From positions 1 to 64,000 of the forward strand of contig JBAOHI010000041.1 in the NCBI GenBank assembly GCA_037045535.1: a DNA stretch of 64,000 nucleotides. The letters run 5' to 3'. The notes under the pieces were generated by a model. It was not told the origin of the DNA and did not search any database. It saw only the letters and a program-made list of their open reading frames with translations. Below are positions 52,646 to 61,127 of the stretch, one piece after another. Numbering within the stretch: position 1 is the first letter of the stretch; each line of letters opens with the position of its first letter. The stretch is from Competibacter_A sp037045535. GTDB taxonomy: Bacteria > Pseudomonadota > Gammaproteobacteria > Competibacterales > Competibacteraceae. Position numbers and translations under genes: made by a program.

Positions 52646-54826
52646 TTAGTACCCTACTCCATACCCAGATAGTGGGCCGTTGCCAGAGACAGTGCCAGTT
52701 ATCCAAGTACTTGGCAATGTGGTGAGTGTAGTAGTACGACTTGTTTCACTAGGCGTAGCCACACTTCCTACCTTATCACTGAATTTGAGAGTACCATTCA
52801 AACTCAGGATCGCTACCCAATATGTTGTACCGGCACTGATCTTAGTAGCAGGTAATGGAATTTTATTCCAGTTTCCAGCCGAAGGAGAACTTAAAGTCCC
52901 CTGGCCCAATAATGTGCTTGGGTGTCCGTTGTTATTGCTATAGAGGCCCACAGCCAGTTCGGTGGAAGCTGAATCATTACTCACATACAGGGGGAAATTA
53001 GTGACCTGACCTGTAACTAAAGCTGTCGTCTGAAACGCCACTGCTATACCCTGTGAAACAGAGTCAGACAATGATCCGATCTCTTGTTTGCCTAGTAAGA
53101 GAGAGGGAGGCGAGGAAGTCGCAACCGCTGTATTCATGTCGGTATTGATTTCAGTTTTAGCCAAGGCACGACTGTAGATACGAACCTCATCAATATAGCC
53201 CTTGAAATAATCACCACCTACTATAGGTATGCCACCAATATGCAGTGCTCCAGTGGAGACTGTGATTTCCTTATTTAACTGAAGGTTTGCCACTTCATCC
53301 CCATTGATATAAAGCCGTTCAGTTGTACCGTCATATGTAACGGCCAAATACGTCCATGTATTGAGCGGAAGTTTTGATCCACCATTTAGGTTATTATTCA
53401 AGTCGATACCTCCTGCCACCTTATTAACAGAAGAATTCGCATAGAGATAATAGGCAGGTCCTGCAGGTAGAGGCTGCTCCTTAGATATTACGCCACGCCA
53501 CCCCCTCAGATTAGTAGGATACACCCACGCCTCCAGTGTCATGCCAGTGGTCAGGTCTAGGGAAGCCGAATCGTTGACCGTCACTAGGTTACTGGTCCCA
53601 TTAAAGGATAGCGCGCTGCCGAATTTACCCGCCGTGGTCCATGTGGCGCCATTGATAGTGCCATGATTGCCGTTGCCCGAAGCATCGACCACGGTGTTGC
53701 CGCTCGCTTCCTCGAAGTTGTAAGCCGCAACCAGCCCGTCGGTGCTCGCGCTCGCCGCAGACACAGTGATGGTTTGGGTCTTGGTGCTGGGCATGGTGTC
53801 GCTGGAGCCGGTAGCGGTCAGGGTTACGGTGTAGGTACCCGCGTTGGCATAGGTGTGCGAGGGGTTTTGCGCAGTGTCGGTGGTGCCGTCGCCAAAGCTC
53901 CAACTATAGCTGACCGCATTCGTCGAGCTATTGCTGAACGTGACCGGCAGAGGTGCTGCGCCGGAGGTAGGGCTGGCGGTGAAATTGGCCGTTGGCGTCG
54001 AAGCGGTCGCCGAAATGGTCTTGCTCGTCGTAGTGCTGCCGCCCGAGTTGTCGACGGTCAGTTTCACGGTGTAGCTGCCCGCCGAGTTGTAGGTTTTCGC
54101 GACGCTTTGGGCGGTGCTAGTGGTGCCGTCGCCCAAATCCCAAGTGCGGGTCGAAACGGTGCCGGTCGAAGTGTCGCTCAGGGTTACCAGCAGTGGCGCG
54201 GTTCCGGAAGTCGGGGTGGCGCTGAAACTAGCCACCGGTGCGGTCGCCGTGGAAGTCGTCACCGAGATGGTCTTGGTGGCGGTGGTGGTGCCGCCCGAAT
54301 TGCCGACGGTCAGTGTCACGGTGTAGTTGCCCGCCGAGTTGTAGGTTTTTGCGACGCTTTGGGCGGTGCTGGTGGTGCCGTCGCCCAAATCCCACACGCG
54401 ACTGGTGATCGTACCGGTCGAGGTATCGGCCAAATTGACCGTGACCGGCGCCGTGCCCGAGGTTTTGTCCGCGCTGAAGCTGGCGACCGGGGCCGCAACG
54501 GCCATGGTCTGGCTGACTTCGTTGGAGAATCCACTTTCGTTCCCCGCGCTGTCATAGGCTTTGACCGCAAAATAATAAGTCGAGCCGTCGGTCAGGTTGG
54601 ATACCGTGGAAGTCGTCGCGTTGCCGACATTTACGTTGGACGCGTAATTACCGCTAGCGGTTCCGTAATACACCTTATAACCGCTGACGGTGCTGGTGCT
54701 GGCATTCCAGGCCAAACTGACCTGGCCTGCGAAAACGTTCGTTGAAAATAAAAACACCAATATGCTCAACCATCCCAGTAGGCGCCGGATTGGATTGAGC
54801 CCTGTCGAAGTCGCTGTGGTAGACAT
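52646..54826 (-). CDS. Secreted FN3-PKD-LamG adhesin-like protein
   Basis: 726 aa. A signal peptide (GWLSILVFLFSTNVFAG, cut near residue 34) leads into a fibronectin type III domain (about 34-108; VSLAWNASTSTVSGYKVYYG, SNLTDGSTYYFAVKAYD). Three PKD domains follow (about 113-195, 197-279, 281-357), each with a (W/F)DLGDGTT or SFGDGTT core. The first two are nearly identical over an 84-residue, 252-bp period. Next come a LamG/concanavalin-like domain (about 365-560; GLVAAYNFEEASGNTVVDAS, MTLEAWVYPTN, LYINGDEV, GYIDEVRIYSRAL) and a C-terminal beta domain. It is probably a surface or matrix protein that binds carbohydrate. A c-di-GMP-I riboswitch precedes it. Confidence 0.88.
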   Translation of the reverse strand: MSTTATSTGLNPIRRLLGWLSILVFLFSTNVFAGQVSLAWNASTSTVSGYKVYYGTASGNYASNVNVGNATTSTVSNLTDGSTYYFAVKAYDSAGNESGFSNEVSQTMAVAAPVASFSADKTSGTAPVTVNLADTSTGTITSRVWDLGDGTTSTAQSVAKTYNSAGNYTVTLTVGNSGGTTTATKTISVTTSTATAPVASFSATPTSGTAPLLVTLSDTSTGTVSTRTWDLGDGTTSTAQSVAKTYNSAGSYTVKLTVDNSGGSTTTSKTISATASTPTANFTASPTSGAAPLPVTFSNSSTNAVSYSWSFGDGTTDTAQNPSHTYANAGTYTVTLTATGSSDTMPSTKTQTITVSAASASTDGLVAAYNFEEASGNTVVDASGNGNHGTINGATWTTAGKFGSALSFNGTSNLVTVNDSASLDLTTGMTLEAWVYPTNLRGWRGVISKEQPLPAGPAYYLYANSSVNKVAGGIDLNNNLNGGSKLPLNTWTYLAVTYDGTTERLYINGDEVANLQLNKEITVSTGALHIGGIPIVGGDYFKGYIDEVRIYSRALAKTEINTDMNTAVATSSPPSLLLGKQEIGSLSDSVSQGIAVAFQTTALVTGQVTNFPLYVSNDSASTELAVGLYSNNNGHPSTLLGQGTLSSPSAGNWNKIPLPATKISAGTTYWVAILSLNGTLKFSDKVGSVATPSETSRTTTLTTLPSTWITGTVSGNGPLSGYGVGY

Positions 54827-54904
54827 TTATAGATCTCCAAATTTATTGCCATGCGAACATGACAATACCAAGATCTTCTGTCTTTACAGCGATGATGGTT
54901 ATGT

Positions 54905-55005
54905 TCGCTTGGCGACTCTGCGACCTTGCCTCTTCTGTATGAGGATTAGGCCAGTAGTTTTGCGTCGCTACCTTTCGGTAGTTTTGCCTTTATCAAGCAG
55001 GTATC
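54905..55005 (-). promoter_or_regulatory. Cyclic di-GMP-I (GEMM-I) riboswitch
   Basis: On the minus strand: AAGGCAAAACTACC (ending 54975), the GAAA tetraloop hairpin CTACCGAAAGGTAG (54969-54982), GCGACGCAAAACTAC (about 54954-54968) and TGGCCTAA (54946-54953), then a second hairpin and AAGGTCGCAGAGTCGCC. These are the invariant blocks of the GEMM-I fold: GGCAAA, the GAAA loop, GACGCAAA and GGCCTAA. It lies about 80 nt upstream of the PKD/LamG gene on the same strand, so c-di-GMP should turn that transcript on or off. The direction of control cannot be read here. Confidence 0.9.
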
Positions 55006-55219
55006 AATATATACATGTCGAAAATTGAATTCAACTATTTTTGGTTGTTTTTGAAAAAAAATGGTACAATGTAACCTATATTTTCAATTATAGGCTCAAA
55101 ATGAGCCGATTACTTAACCAAGCTATGAATCATGTTATTATGAATTGATTGAATTCATACTTTTAAGTCGATTGTGCTTTTGACATCCGGCCATAGCACA
55201 GCCTGAAATACGACGCTGG
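55006..55219. other. Gene-free A+T-rich spacer upstream of the riboswitch
   Basis: Holds the promoter of the riboswitch transcript and the 3' end of the zinc-ribbon transcript. An A-run and TACAATGT (55067-55074) give it a promoter-like composition; no single hexamer pair is convincing. Confidence 0.3.
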
Positions 55220-56359
55220 TCAGTGCTGGGTCGTCTGGAAATATTGCCAGGCGGCCAGACTTCCACCGATGAGCAGGGTTGCCAGCAAAACGGCTAGCGC
55301 GATCTTCCATCCGCTGTAAGGCCGTTCGCCCTGCACCTCTCCTGTGCGGCCGTTCACCACGAAGCGATAGATTTTGTCGCGGAATCGGAACGCTGACATC
55401 CAGACCGGTAGCAGGATATGCTTGAAGCGGATCCCGCCGTAACGAGTATCGAGGGCCTGAATGCGCTGATGGTCGCCGCCGATATCCTGCTCGATATCGC
55501 GACGGATGACAGGCATCATCAGTTCGCGGGCGCGCTCGAAACCCTGCTCTAATCCCACCTGATACATTTCGCTTTGAAAACCGCTCAGATATTCCTCCCG
55601 ATAAGGCGCTAGATTGCCCAAATCCCAGGGTTCCAGCCGTTCGGTCACCGTTTGCGGCAGCGATCGGCTGGCCAGCACCAATACATCGTCGAAGAAGCGC
55701 GAGACCACGCCTGCCGCCGGTGTCCAGCGAGTCTTGATCACAGTGCGAACCCGTTCCACCTCTTGGCCGTTTTCAATTGCGCGATAAATTTCCTGAACCG
55801 GATAATCGTCACCGCGTTCGCCCTGATAGCGCGTGGTGGTCTCGGCGTCGTAGGTCCAGTACGGCACGTACATCCCGATTAAGCGGGCATCGTTACGGGC
55901 GTAGTCCTTGAGTCCACCGGGCGCGAACCACAGACCGCCCAGCCATCGCTGGAAGGCCGTTCGGGCTTTTTCACGACCGATCTGGAATGGCAGCAGCGCC
56001 TGTACCGGCAGCTGACGCCGACGTTCGGTGCGCGCCACTACCGGCGAGCCGCAAAAGGGGCACTGACCGGCGTGAGTCGCTGCGTCAAAGCTATAGGACG
56101 CCCCGCAGGAATCGCAGTGGATCGCGATGTTTTCGCAAGTTGGCGTGTTGGTCGCCAGAGCGCGTAGCATCTCCCGAAAATCTTGTTCCAAAATCGGCGC
56201 GGTGGAAGAAGGGATTCGATTCTCGTGACCGCAATGCCCACACCGCAGCACGTCAGTGCCAGGTGCGTATTCGAGTGAAGCGCCGCATTGAGTGCAGGGA
56301 AAGCGGTGCAATTCAGGATTGTCGTCGGCAGGGGCCGATGTTTCGGATTCTTGCCGCAT
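55220..56359 (-). CDS. Zinc-ribbon protein with C-terminal membrane anchor
   Basis: 379 aa from ATG 56359, chosen because AAGGAA lies upstream; the frame continues to 56470 without a better start. Two zinc ribbons: FPCTQCGASLEY with VLRCGHCGHEN, and IHCDSCGASYSF with AGQCPFCGSPVV (four CxxC pairs). The central region (GGLWFAPGGLKDYARND, MYVPYWTYDAETTT) resembles TFIIB-zinc-ribbon proteins often annotated as primosomal-protein-N'-like helicases, though no helicase motif is present. One hydrophobic helix (WKIALAVLLATLLIGGSLAAW) near the C-terminus anchors it. Function unknown; homologues often neighbour SPFH/virion-core-like genes, which are not seen here. Confidence 0.75.
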   Translation of the reverse strand: MRQESETSAPADDNPELHRFPCTQCGASLEYAPGTDVLRCGHCGHENRIPSSTAPILEQDFREMLRALATNTPTCENIAIHCDSCGASYSFDAATHAGQCPFCGSPVVARTERRRQLPVQALLPFQIGREKARTAFQRWLGGLWFAPGGLKDYARNDARLIGMYVPYWTYDAETTTRYQGERGDDYPVQEIYRAIENGQEVERVRTVIKTRWTPAAGVVSRFFDDVLVLASRSLPQTVTERLEPWDLGNLAPYREEYLSGFQSEMYQVGLEQGFERARELMMPVIRRDIEQDIGGDHQRIQALDTRYGGIRFKHILLPVWMSAFRFRDKIYRFVVNGRTGEVQGERPYSGWKIALAVLLATLLIGGSLAAWQYFQTTQH

Positions 56360-56764
56360 GGCTGGGGGTTCCTTAAGAATGGTTTTCGGGAGTCTAGCAG
56401 GCTCTCCGACCGGTTCCCCCAGCGCTCTCACGGATAGCATTGTTTCGCAACCTCGTGCGGCGGTCATCAATCTCTATGCTCAGTGTTTCAAGGTAGCCAT
56501 TGCCATATCGCTCCGTAAGGAAACATATTGCGATACGGCACCACGAAAACATGAAAAATAAATAAACGCAACTGTTTAATTTAAAATGTAATATTTTTAC
56601 AATTGTGAAATAATTGTTTTTAATCGTTGATTTATTAAAAATAATTGATATTTATCAATTAGTTGATTTTATGTTGGTTGTTGTGACAAAAATACTTTTT
56701 GAGAGCGGCGGGGTTGATATTTAATTTTTTGATTTTAAATATAAAAATTAGACAATGAGGTTTA
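56360..56764. other. Gene-free, A+T-rich intergenic region
   Basis: About 400 bp between the zinc-ribbon start and the stop of the broken cell-wall hydrolase. 56540-56760 is very A+T-rich with runs of T and A but no T-run hairpin that I would call a terminator. It probably holds the promoter of the zinc-ribbon gene near 56480-56560. Confidence 0.35.
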
Positions 56765-56842
56765 TCAATCCGAGATATCGGTAGGCGGCGTCGTGAGACG
56801 GTAGAATCGAACGCGGTCGGCAGGTAGAACCGCGCCACTGAT

Positions 56843-58092
56843 GGGCACCTCGAAAAACCTTGTTATGAGAAAATAGGGTTGTTGATCCCCGCCAAGAGCC
56901 CGGATATCCGATGATCAAAGAAAGCCTGTTTGCCGCCCAGGAACGGGAAGCCAAATTGGATCGTCTGGGCGATGTGCTGCAAGTCATGGAGCAGCAGGTT
57001 GACTTCAAGGCGCTGGCGGCGGAGATGGACCGGGTAGCGCCGCGACCCGGACGGGCACGTGGGGGGCGTCCACCGTTTCCCACCGAGTTGATGGTACGTG
57101 CCCTGGTTCTTCAGGATTTATATGGACTGAGTGACGAACAGATGGAATACCAAGTGCTGGATCGACTGAGCTTCCAGCGTTTCCTGGGCCTGCGGCACAG
57201 TAGTCAGATACCCGATCGCACCACATTCTGGACCTTCCGCGAGCGGTTGACGGTGGCGAAGGCGGGAGACGCGCTGTTTGAGGCGGTGCATCGTCAACTG
57301 GCCCAGCAGGGTTATATTGCTCGTGGTGGGCAGATGGTGGACGCCAGTCTGGTTCCCGTTCCTCGCCAGCACGTCACGGAAAAAGAACGGGAATTGCTGA
57401 AAGCGTCGGCGATGCCGGTGGACTGGAAGCCGGCCCAGCGCCGGCAGAAGGACATGGAGGCCACCTGGACGAAGAAGCACGGCAAATCCTACTTCGGTTA
57501 CAAGGTCTCGGTCAGCGCCGACCGACGCTACAAGCTGATCCGCCAGGTCAAGGTCAGCACCGCTGCGGAGAACGACACCCTGCACCTGGAAGATGTCCTG
57601 GATCACGCGAATACCGGCCGTGATCTTTATGGCGACAAGGGCTATGTTGATGGTGAACGTGAGCGGCGCCTCAAGACCCAGGGTTGGCGAGTACACATCC
57701 AGCGCAAGGCAAAGAAAGGCAAACCGCTGTCCGCCTGCCAGGCGCGCCGCAACACCCGCATTGCCCGGGTTCGGGCGCGGGTCGAACACGTCTTCGCCGC
57801 TATGGAGCAGATGGGCGGAAAACTCCTACGATGTATCGGTCTGGATCGAGCGACCTTCCAACTCACGGGGAAGGCAGCGGTCTACAACCTACGTCGCCTG
57901 TGCATTCTCAAGGCATACGGTGTGGTCGCTTTCTAACGCCCAAGTGCGATCCCGGTACGACCGGGATGGTGATTTCGGGCGGGGATGAACCCTTCGGGCC
58001 GGGGCACAAACCAAAGATATTGTGAGGCTCACGCCTCAGGCACCTTGCTTTGCCCATTTTGCCGGCTTCATGTCCGGTTTTTCGAGGTGCCC
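56843..58092 (+). mobile_element. IS5-family element, full copy 5
   Basis: 1250 bp with an intact 4-bp duplication TGAT (56839-56842 and 58093-58096). It inserted into the 3' end of the cell-wall hydrolase in the opposite orientation. Confidence 0.95.
56911..57936 (+). CDS. IS5-family transposase (copy 5)
   Basis: 341 aa, same protein as the other full copies, catalytic triad complete. It carries the CCG variant (57042-57044) shared with copy 4, so these two copies descend from one another or from a common donor. Confidence 0.95.
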   Translation: MIKESLFAAQEREAKLDRLGDVLQVMEQQVDFKALAAEMDRVAPRPGRARGGRPPFPTELMVRALVLQDLYGLSDEQMEYQVLDRLSFQRFLGLRHSSQIPDRTTFWTFRERLTVAKAGDALFEAVHRQLAQQGYIARGGQMVDASLVPVPRQHVTEKERELLKASAMPVDWKPAQRRQKDMEATWTKKHGKSYFGYKVSVSADRRYKLIRQVKVSTAAENDTLHLEDVLDHANTGRDLYGDKGYVDGERERRLKTQGWRVHIQRKAKKGKPLSACQARRNTRIARVRARVEHVFAAMEQMGGKLLRCIGLDRATFQLTGKAAVYNLRRLCILKAYGVVAF

Positions 58093-58734
58093 TGATGGGA
58101 ACTTCGCCGATAAAACGCAGATCCCAATTTCCTTCCCAAGGCGCTAGCGGTCCGCGCGCTTGAGACGAGTGGGGATAGTAGAAATTCACTACCAACGATA
58201 GGCCGTGGCCGCGTTCCCAGGCGGTTTGAATGAAAGGGTTATCCTGGCCTCGCAAGGCCGTTTGTGCGGCTTCCCAAGCCCGCCGCCAACTGGCTAAGTC
58301 TTGCGGGCACAAAAAATCCCGTGAGAACGGCGAACGGATCGAGAGGGCCGGATTAAACTGCCCCTTGCGGAAGATTGTGCCGACAATGCCCGCACCGTAG
58401 CGACGGCGCGCTGCACTGGAGACTTCGCCCAAGCGTACCCGGTTCATGATGCCCCAAGCAATCGCTTGATAGACGCGGACGTCCTCGGCGAAGCTGGTGG
58501 AGCGGCCTTCGGCATGAACCAGCCGAGCCAGTAGTTCTATCGGAGGCGGCGAGGTTTTCATAACGGTAGCCTGGATTGTTTCCCGCTCACTGGTCGCGAG
58601 GCAGGGTGGCAGCGGTTCGCTGATCGCCGGTGGCGTTGGGATCAGCGCGGCAGCGGTCATGAGCAGCAACGCAGCAATTCGTGCCTGGTCGATGCTATTG
58701 TTTCCTGGAGTTCGGTACATGGGAGGCATCTTTA

Positions 58735-59175
58735 GTGAGTGAAGCGAGTAAACAAACGAGCAGCTTCGACGCTGCGCTCAAAGCCGTTCGCCGTTATCTG
58801 ATGGAGAAGGGTAACCGTTTCGACTGCGGTCCCTCCTACGAGGGTGACGGCAAAGTGCTCGGCAGTGTCAGACAGACAGCGCAAATGTACGAAGGCATGG
58901 GTTACACAAAGCTCATGGAATTCGGCGATCCGCCTGCCTACGCAGTGCTGGAACGCGGTCACCGCGAAGTCCATATTTTTCAGCCGCAGGATCCTAAAAT
59001 GCGTGAGTGGTTGGAGAACCACGAAGCCACTCTAAGCGATCCCGCCGTTCGCGCCTACATGCTGGAAAAATCCGGCTTGAGCGAAAGCGATCTACCGATC
59101 GCCGACAAGCCGCGCCGTTTCCATATCAATGAGGTGGACGATGTATTCATCGCTACCACCGACGATCCAGATTGA
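58735..59175 (+). CDS. Conserved-looking small protein of unknown function
   Basis: 146 aa from GTG 58735, with GGGAGG 8 nt upstream; the frame runs further up into the divergent gene but without such a site. It is soluble, mixed alpha/beta and acidic, with no signal peptide. Notable stretches are FDAALKAVRRYLMEKGNRFD, TAQMYEGMGYTKLMEFGD, VLERGHREVHIFQPQDPK and a C-terminal RRFHINEVDDVFIATTDD. I do not recognise the family. The SD site lies within the first codons of the divergent hydrolase as drawn, so the two genes share a very tight start region. Confidence 0.6.
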   Translation: MSEASKQTSSFDAALKAVRRYLMEKGNRFDCGPSYEGDGKVLGSVRQTAQMYEGMGYTKLMEFGDPPAYAVLERGHREVHIFQPQDPKMREWLENHEATLSDPAVRAYMLEKSGLSESDLPIADKPRRFHINEVDDVFIATTDDPD

Positions 59176-59489
59176 ACCGAAGCCCGGAAAAAATCGGGAA
59201 TTCAATCTCGCGCCTAACCAGCGAACGGTTTGCGGTCACATGCGGGGCTGCCTTGCCTATTTCCTTGGCGATCAAGGCACGATTCAGCGATGCCAACGGG
59301 TCGGTTCGTATCCAAACTACGGCAATGCATGAATACACATGGCAATGTTTAATAGCCAGTAGAGCATTTTTGAAGAAGCACGTAAAACCGTTTCCGCCTT
59401 AAGTTTTCCTTAAGCAAGGTCGTCCACACTAGCGTGCAATGGGGGATCGGGTCGGTTCCGATCCCGGTGAAATTGACATTGCGAAAGAG
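59176..59489. other. Gene-free region upstream of degQ
   Basis: About 310 bp. Apart from the CTTAAG-N5-CTTAAG box (59398-59414) and a TCGGTTCCGATCC-type palindrome just before degQ (GGGATCGGGTCGG followed by TTCCGATCCC, about 59443-59466), nothing was recognised. Confidence 0.4.
59398..59414 (+). promoter_or_regulatory. PmrA/BasR-like response-regulator box
   Basis: CTTAAG (59398-59403), 5-nt spacer TTTTC, CTTAAG (59409-59414). This is the half-site, order and spacing of the PmrA/BasR (and QseB-like) binding site, YTTAAK-N5-YTTAAK. It lies about 75-85 bp upstream of the degQ start, a plausible place for an activator of an envelope-stress protease. No such regulator is encoded in the window. 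Confidence 0.45.
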
Positions 59490-60974
59490 ATGACGACCAT
59501 GCAAGTTCCTAGCAAGCTCAAAAAACTCGTGGTGGCGGTGGCGCTGGCCGCCGGAGGGGCGGTATTGGCGACCGGCATATTGCCGCCGGCGCTGGCGGCT
59601 GATGCTGCCCCGCCGGTCCAGGTGGAAATGACCGTCCCTGATTTCAGCGCGCTGGTCCAGCAGAACGCGGCGGCGGTGGTGAACATCACGGTTACCGGCA
59701 AGAGTCAACCGGCCTTGGCTTGGCAGGGTATTCCGAATCTGAATGACGACGACAATCCCTTCGGCGAATTTTTCAAGCATTTCCCCATGCCACCCATGCC
59801 GAAAGGTGGAAGAGGCATGCCAGTTCAAGGCCTAGGGTCCGGTTTCATCATTTCCACCGACGGTTATATCATCACCAACCGACATGTGGTGAACGAGGCG
59901 GACAAAATCACTGTCAGACTGAACGACAAGCGCGAGTTTCCAGCCAAGGTGATTGGCAGCGATTCGCAGTCCGATATTGCGTTGCTGAAAATCGACGCCA
60001 AAAATTTGCCAACCGTCACGATCGGCAATGCCGGCGCTCTCAAGGTTGGGCAATGGGTGTTCGCCATCGGTGCGCCGTTTGGGTTGGAGCGCACCGCGAC
60101 CAAGGGCATCGTCAGCGCCTTGGGTCGGTCCTTGCCGAACGATACCTATGTCCCGTTCATTCAGACCGATGTGCCGATCAACCCCGGTAACTCTGGCGGG
60201 CCGCTGTTCGACCTGACCGGCAAGGTCGTGGGCATCAACTCGCAAATTTTCAGCCGCAGCGGCGGTTACATGGGGCTGTCGTTCGCCATTCCGGTCGATG
60301 TGGCGATGGACGTGGTCGCGCAACTCAAGGCTGACGGTCACGTAACGCGAGGGTGGATGGGCATCACCTTGCAGGAGGTAACGCAAGATCTGGCCCGCTC
60401 ATTTAATCTCGATCAACCGCACGGTGCGCTGATCGCGGAAGTCGGCCAGGACAGCCCCGCCGCCAAAGCGGGACTTAAAGCAGGCGACATCATCGTTGCT
60501 TATGCCGACAAACCGATCAACGACAGCGCCGATCTACCACCCCTGGTGGGTTCGACCAAACCGGGCACCAGCAAAGCATTAACCGTGATTCGCGACGGTA
60601 AGGAGCGAGAAATCGCCGTCACGCTCGGACAACTGCCTGACAAGGACCAACGGGAACTGGCGCTGAACGATGTTCCGGACGATGGCTCGCCCCGCCTGAA
60701 CGTGGTGGTCGCCGATTTGCCGGCTGGCCAGCGCGGCGCCGGCGAGGGCGTACTGGTGCAACAAGTCGGGCCGGGCGCCGCCGCCGAGGCGGGTGTGCAA
60801 CCGGGGGACATCCTGCTGAGCCTGAACAACCAAAAGATCAAGGACGCTGCACACCTGCGGCAACTGGTCAGGGAATTGCCGCGTGGCAAGCGGGTACCGC
60901 TGTTGGTGAAGCGCGACCAGGGATCGTTATATCTGGCGGTGGAAATTCCCGCTGCCGGCAAGCAGCCAGGTTAG
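59490..60974 (+). CDS. degQ: Periplasmic serine endoprotease of the DegQ/HtrA (Do) family
   Basis: 494 aa from ATG 59490; ATG 59499 is also possible. A signal peptide (KLKKLVVAVALAAGGAVLA, cut near ALAADA) sends it to the periplasm. The trypsin-like domain shows the catalytic His in IITNRHVVNEADK, Asp in SQSDIALLKID and Ser in NPGNSGGPLFDL (H149, D179, S252 counted from the upstream in-frame Met at 59439). Two PDZ domains follow (about 300-390 and 410-500), starting LARSFNLDQPHGALIAEV and AGEGVLVQQV. It degrades or refolds damaged envelope proteins. A hairpin lies 15 bp after its stop. Confidence 0.95.
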   Translation: MTTMQVPSKLKKLVVAVALAAGGAVLATGILPPALAADAAPPVQVEMTVPDFSALVQQNAAAVVNITVTGKSQPALAWQGIPNLNDDDNPFGEFFKHFPMPPMPKGGRGMPVQGLGSGFIISTDGYIITNRHVVNEADKITVRLNDKREFPAKVIGSDSQSDIALLKIDAKNLPTVTIGNAGALKVGQWVFAIGAPFGLERTATKGIVSALGRSLPNDTYVPFIQTDVPINPGNSGGPLFDLTGKVVGINSQIFSRSGGYMGLSFAIPVDVAMDVVAQLKADGHVTRGWMGITLQEVTQDLARSFNLDQPHGALIAEVGQDSPAAKAGLKAGDIIVAYADKPINDSADLPPLVGSTKPGTSKALTVIRDGKEREIAVTLGQLPDKDQRELALNDVPDDGSPRLNVVVADLPAGQRGAGEGVLVQQVGPGAAAEAGVQPGDILLSLNNQKIKDAAHLRQLVRELPRGKRVPLLVKRDQGSLYLAVEIPAAGKQPG

Positions 60975-60989
60975 GAAATTCGTTAAAAT

Positions 60990-61012
60990 CCCCTTCTCCA
61001 AAGGAGAGGGGG
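60990..61012. repeat. CCCC-rich hairpin downstream of degQ
   Basis: A 10-bp stem (CCCCTTCTCC, 60990-60999, with GGAGAGGGGG, 61003-61012; one G-U pair) closed by AAA and followed by TTGAGG. It resembles the hairpin at 90-114 (CCCCTCT...AGAGGGGTTGATG). It may be a terminator for degQ or a copy of a dispersed short palindrome. Confidence 0.5.
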
Positions 61013-61127
61013 TTGAGGCAGGGTTTTGCAAAGCTCGGTTTCCGCTCCAAAGTTGATGTAAATACTGAGGTTCGTCCAGAGTTAGGGCGAAAACCTCGTA
61101 TCTTTCTGATTTTAGAGGAGCGGCCTC

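Larger units (their letters stand above)
56765..58729 (-). pseudogene. Cell-wall hydrolase (SleB/Hydrolase_2-like), interrupted by IS5
   Basis: The 5' part (58093-58729) encodes an N-terminal hydrophobic signal or anchor (ARIAALLLMTAAALIP), then the SleB-like block ELLARLVHAEGRS, YQAIAWGIMNRVRLG, GTIFRKGQFNPAL and WERGHGLSLVVNFYYPHSS. At GEVPI the IS5 copy intervenes. Removing it with one TGAT copy rejoins SGAVLPADRVRFYRL, then a stop at 56765-56767, giving 236 aa originally. Only about 24 C-terminal residues are separated, so the truncated protein, with an IS-encoded tail, may keep some activity. It presumably cleaves peptidoglycan in the periplasm. The start lies 5 bp from the divergent gene's start, so the true start may be further in. 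Confidence 0.8.

Noticed and set aside
54080..54400. Long direct DNA repeats that could look like a repeat array
   Set aside because: They are two nearly identical PKD domains (252-bp period) inside one gene, not a CRISPR array; there are no spacers.
53663..54745. A 360-codon plus-strand frame within the PKD gene
   Set aside because: It is antisense to repeated PKD sequence; Gly/Arg/Ala-rich with no domain, and the minus-strand gene has clear domains.
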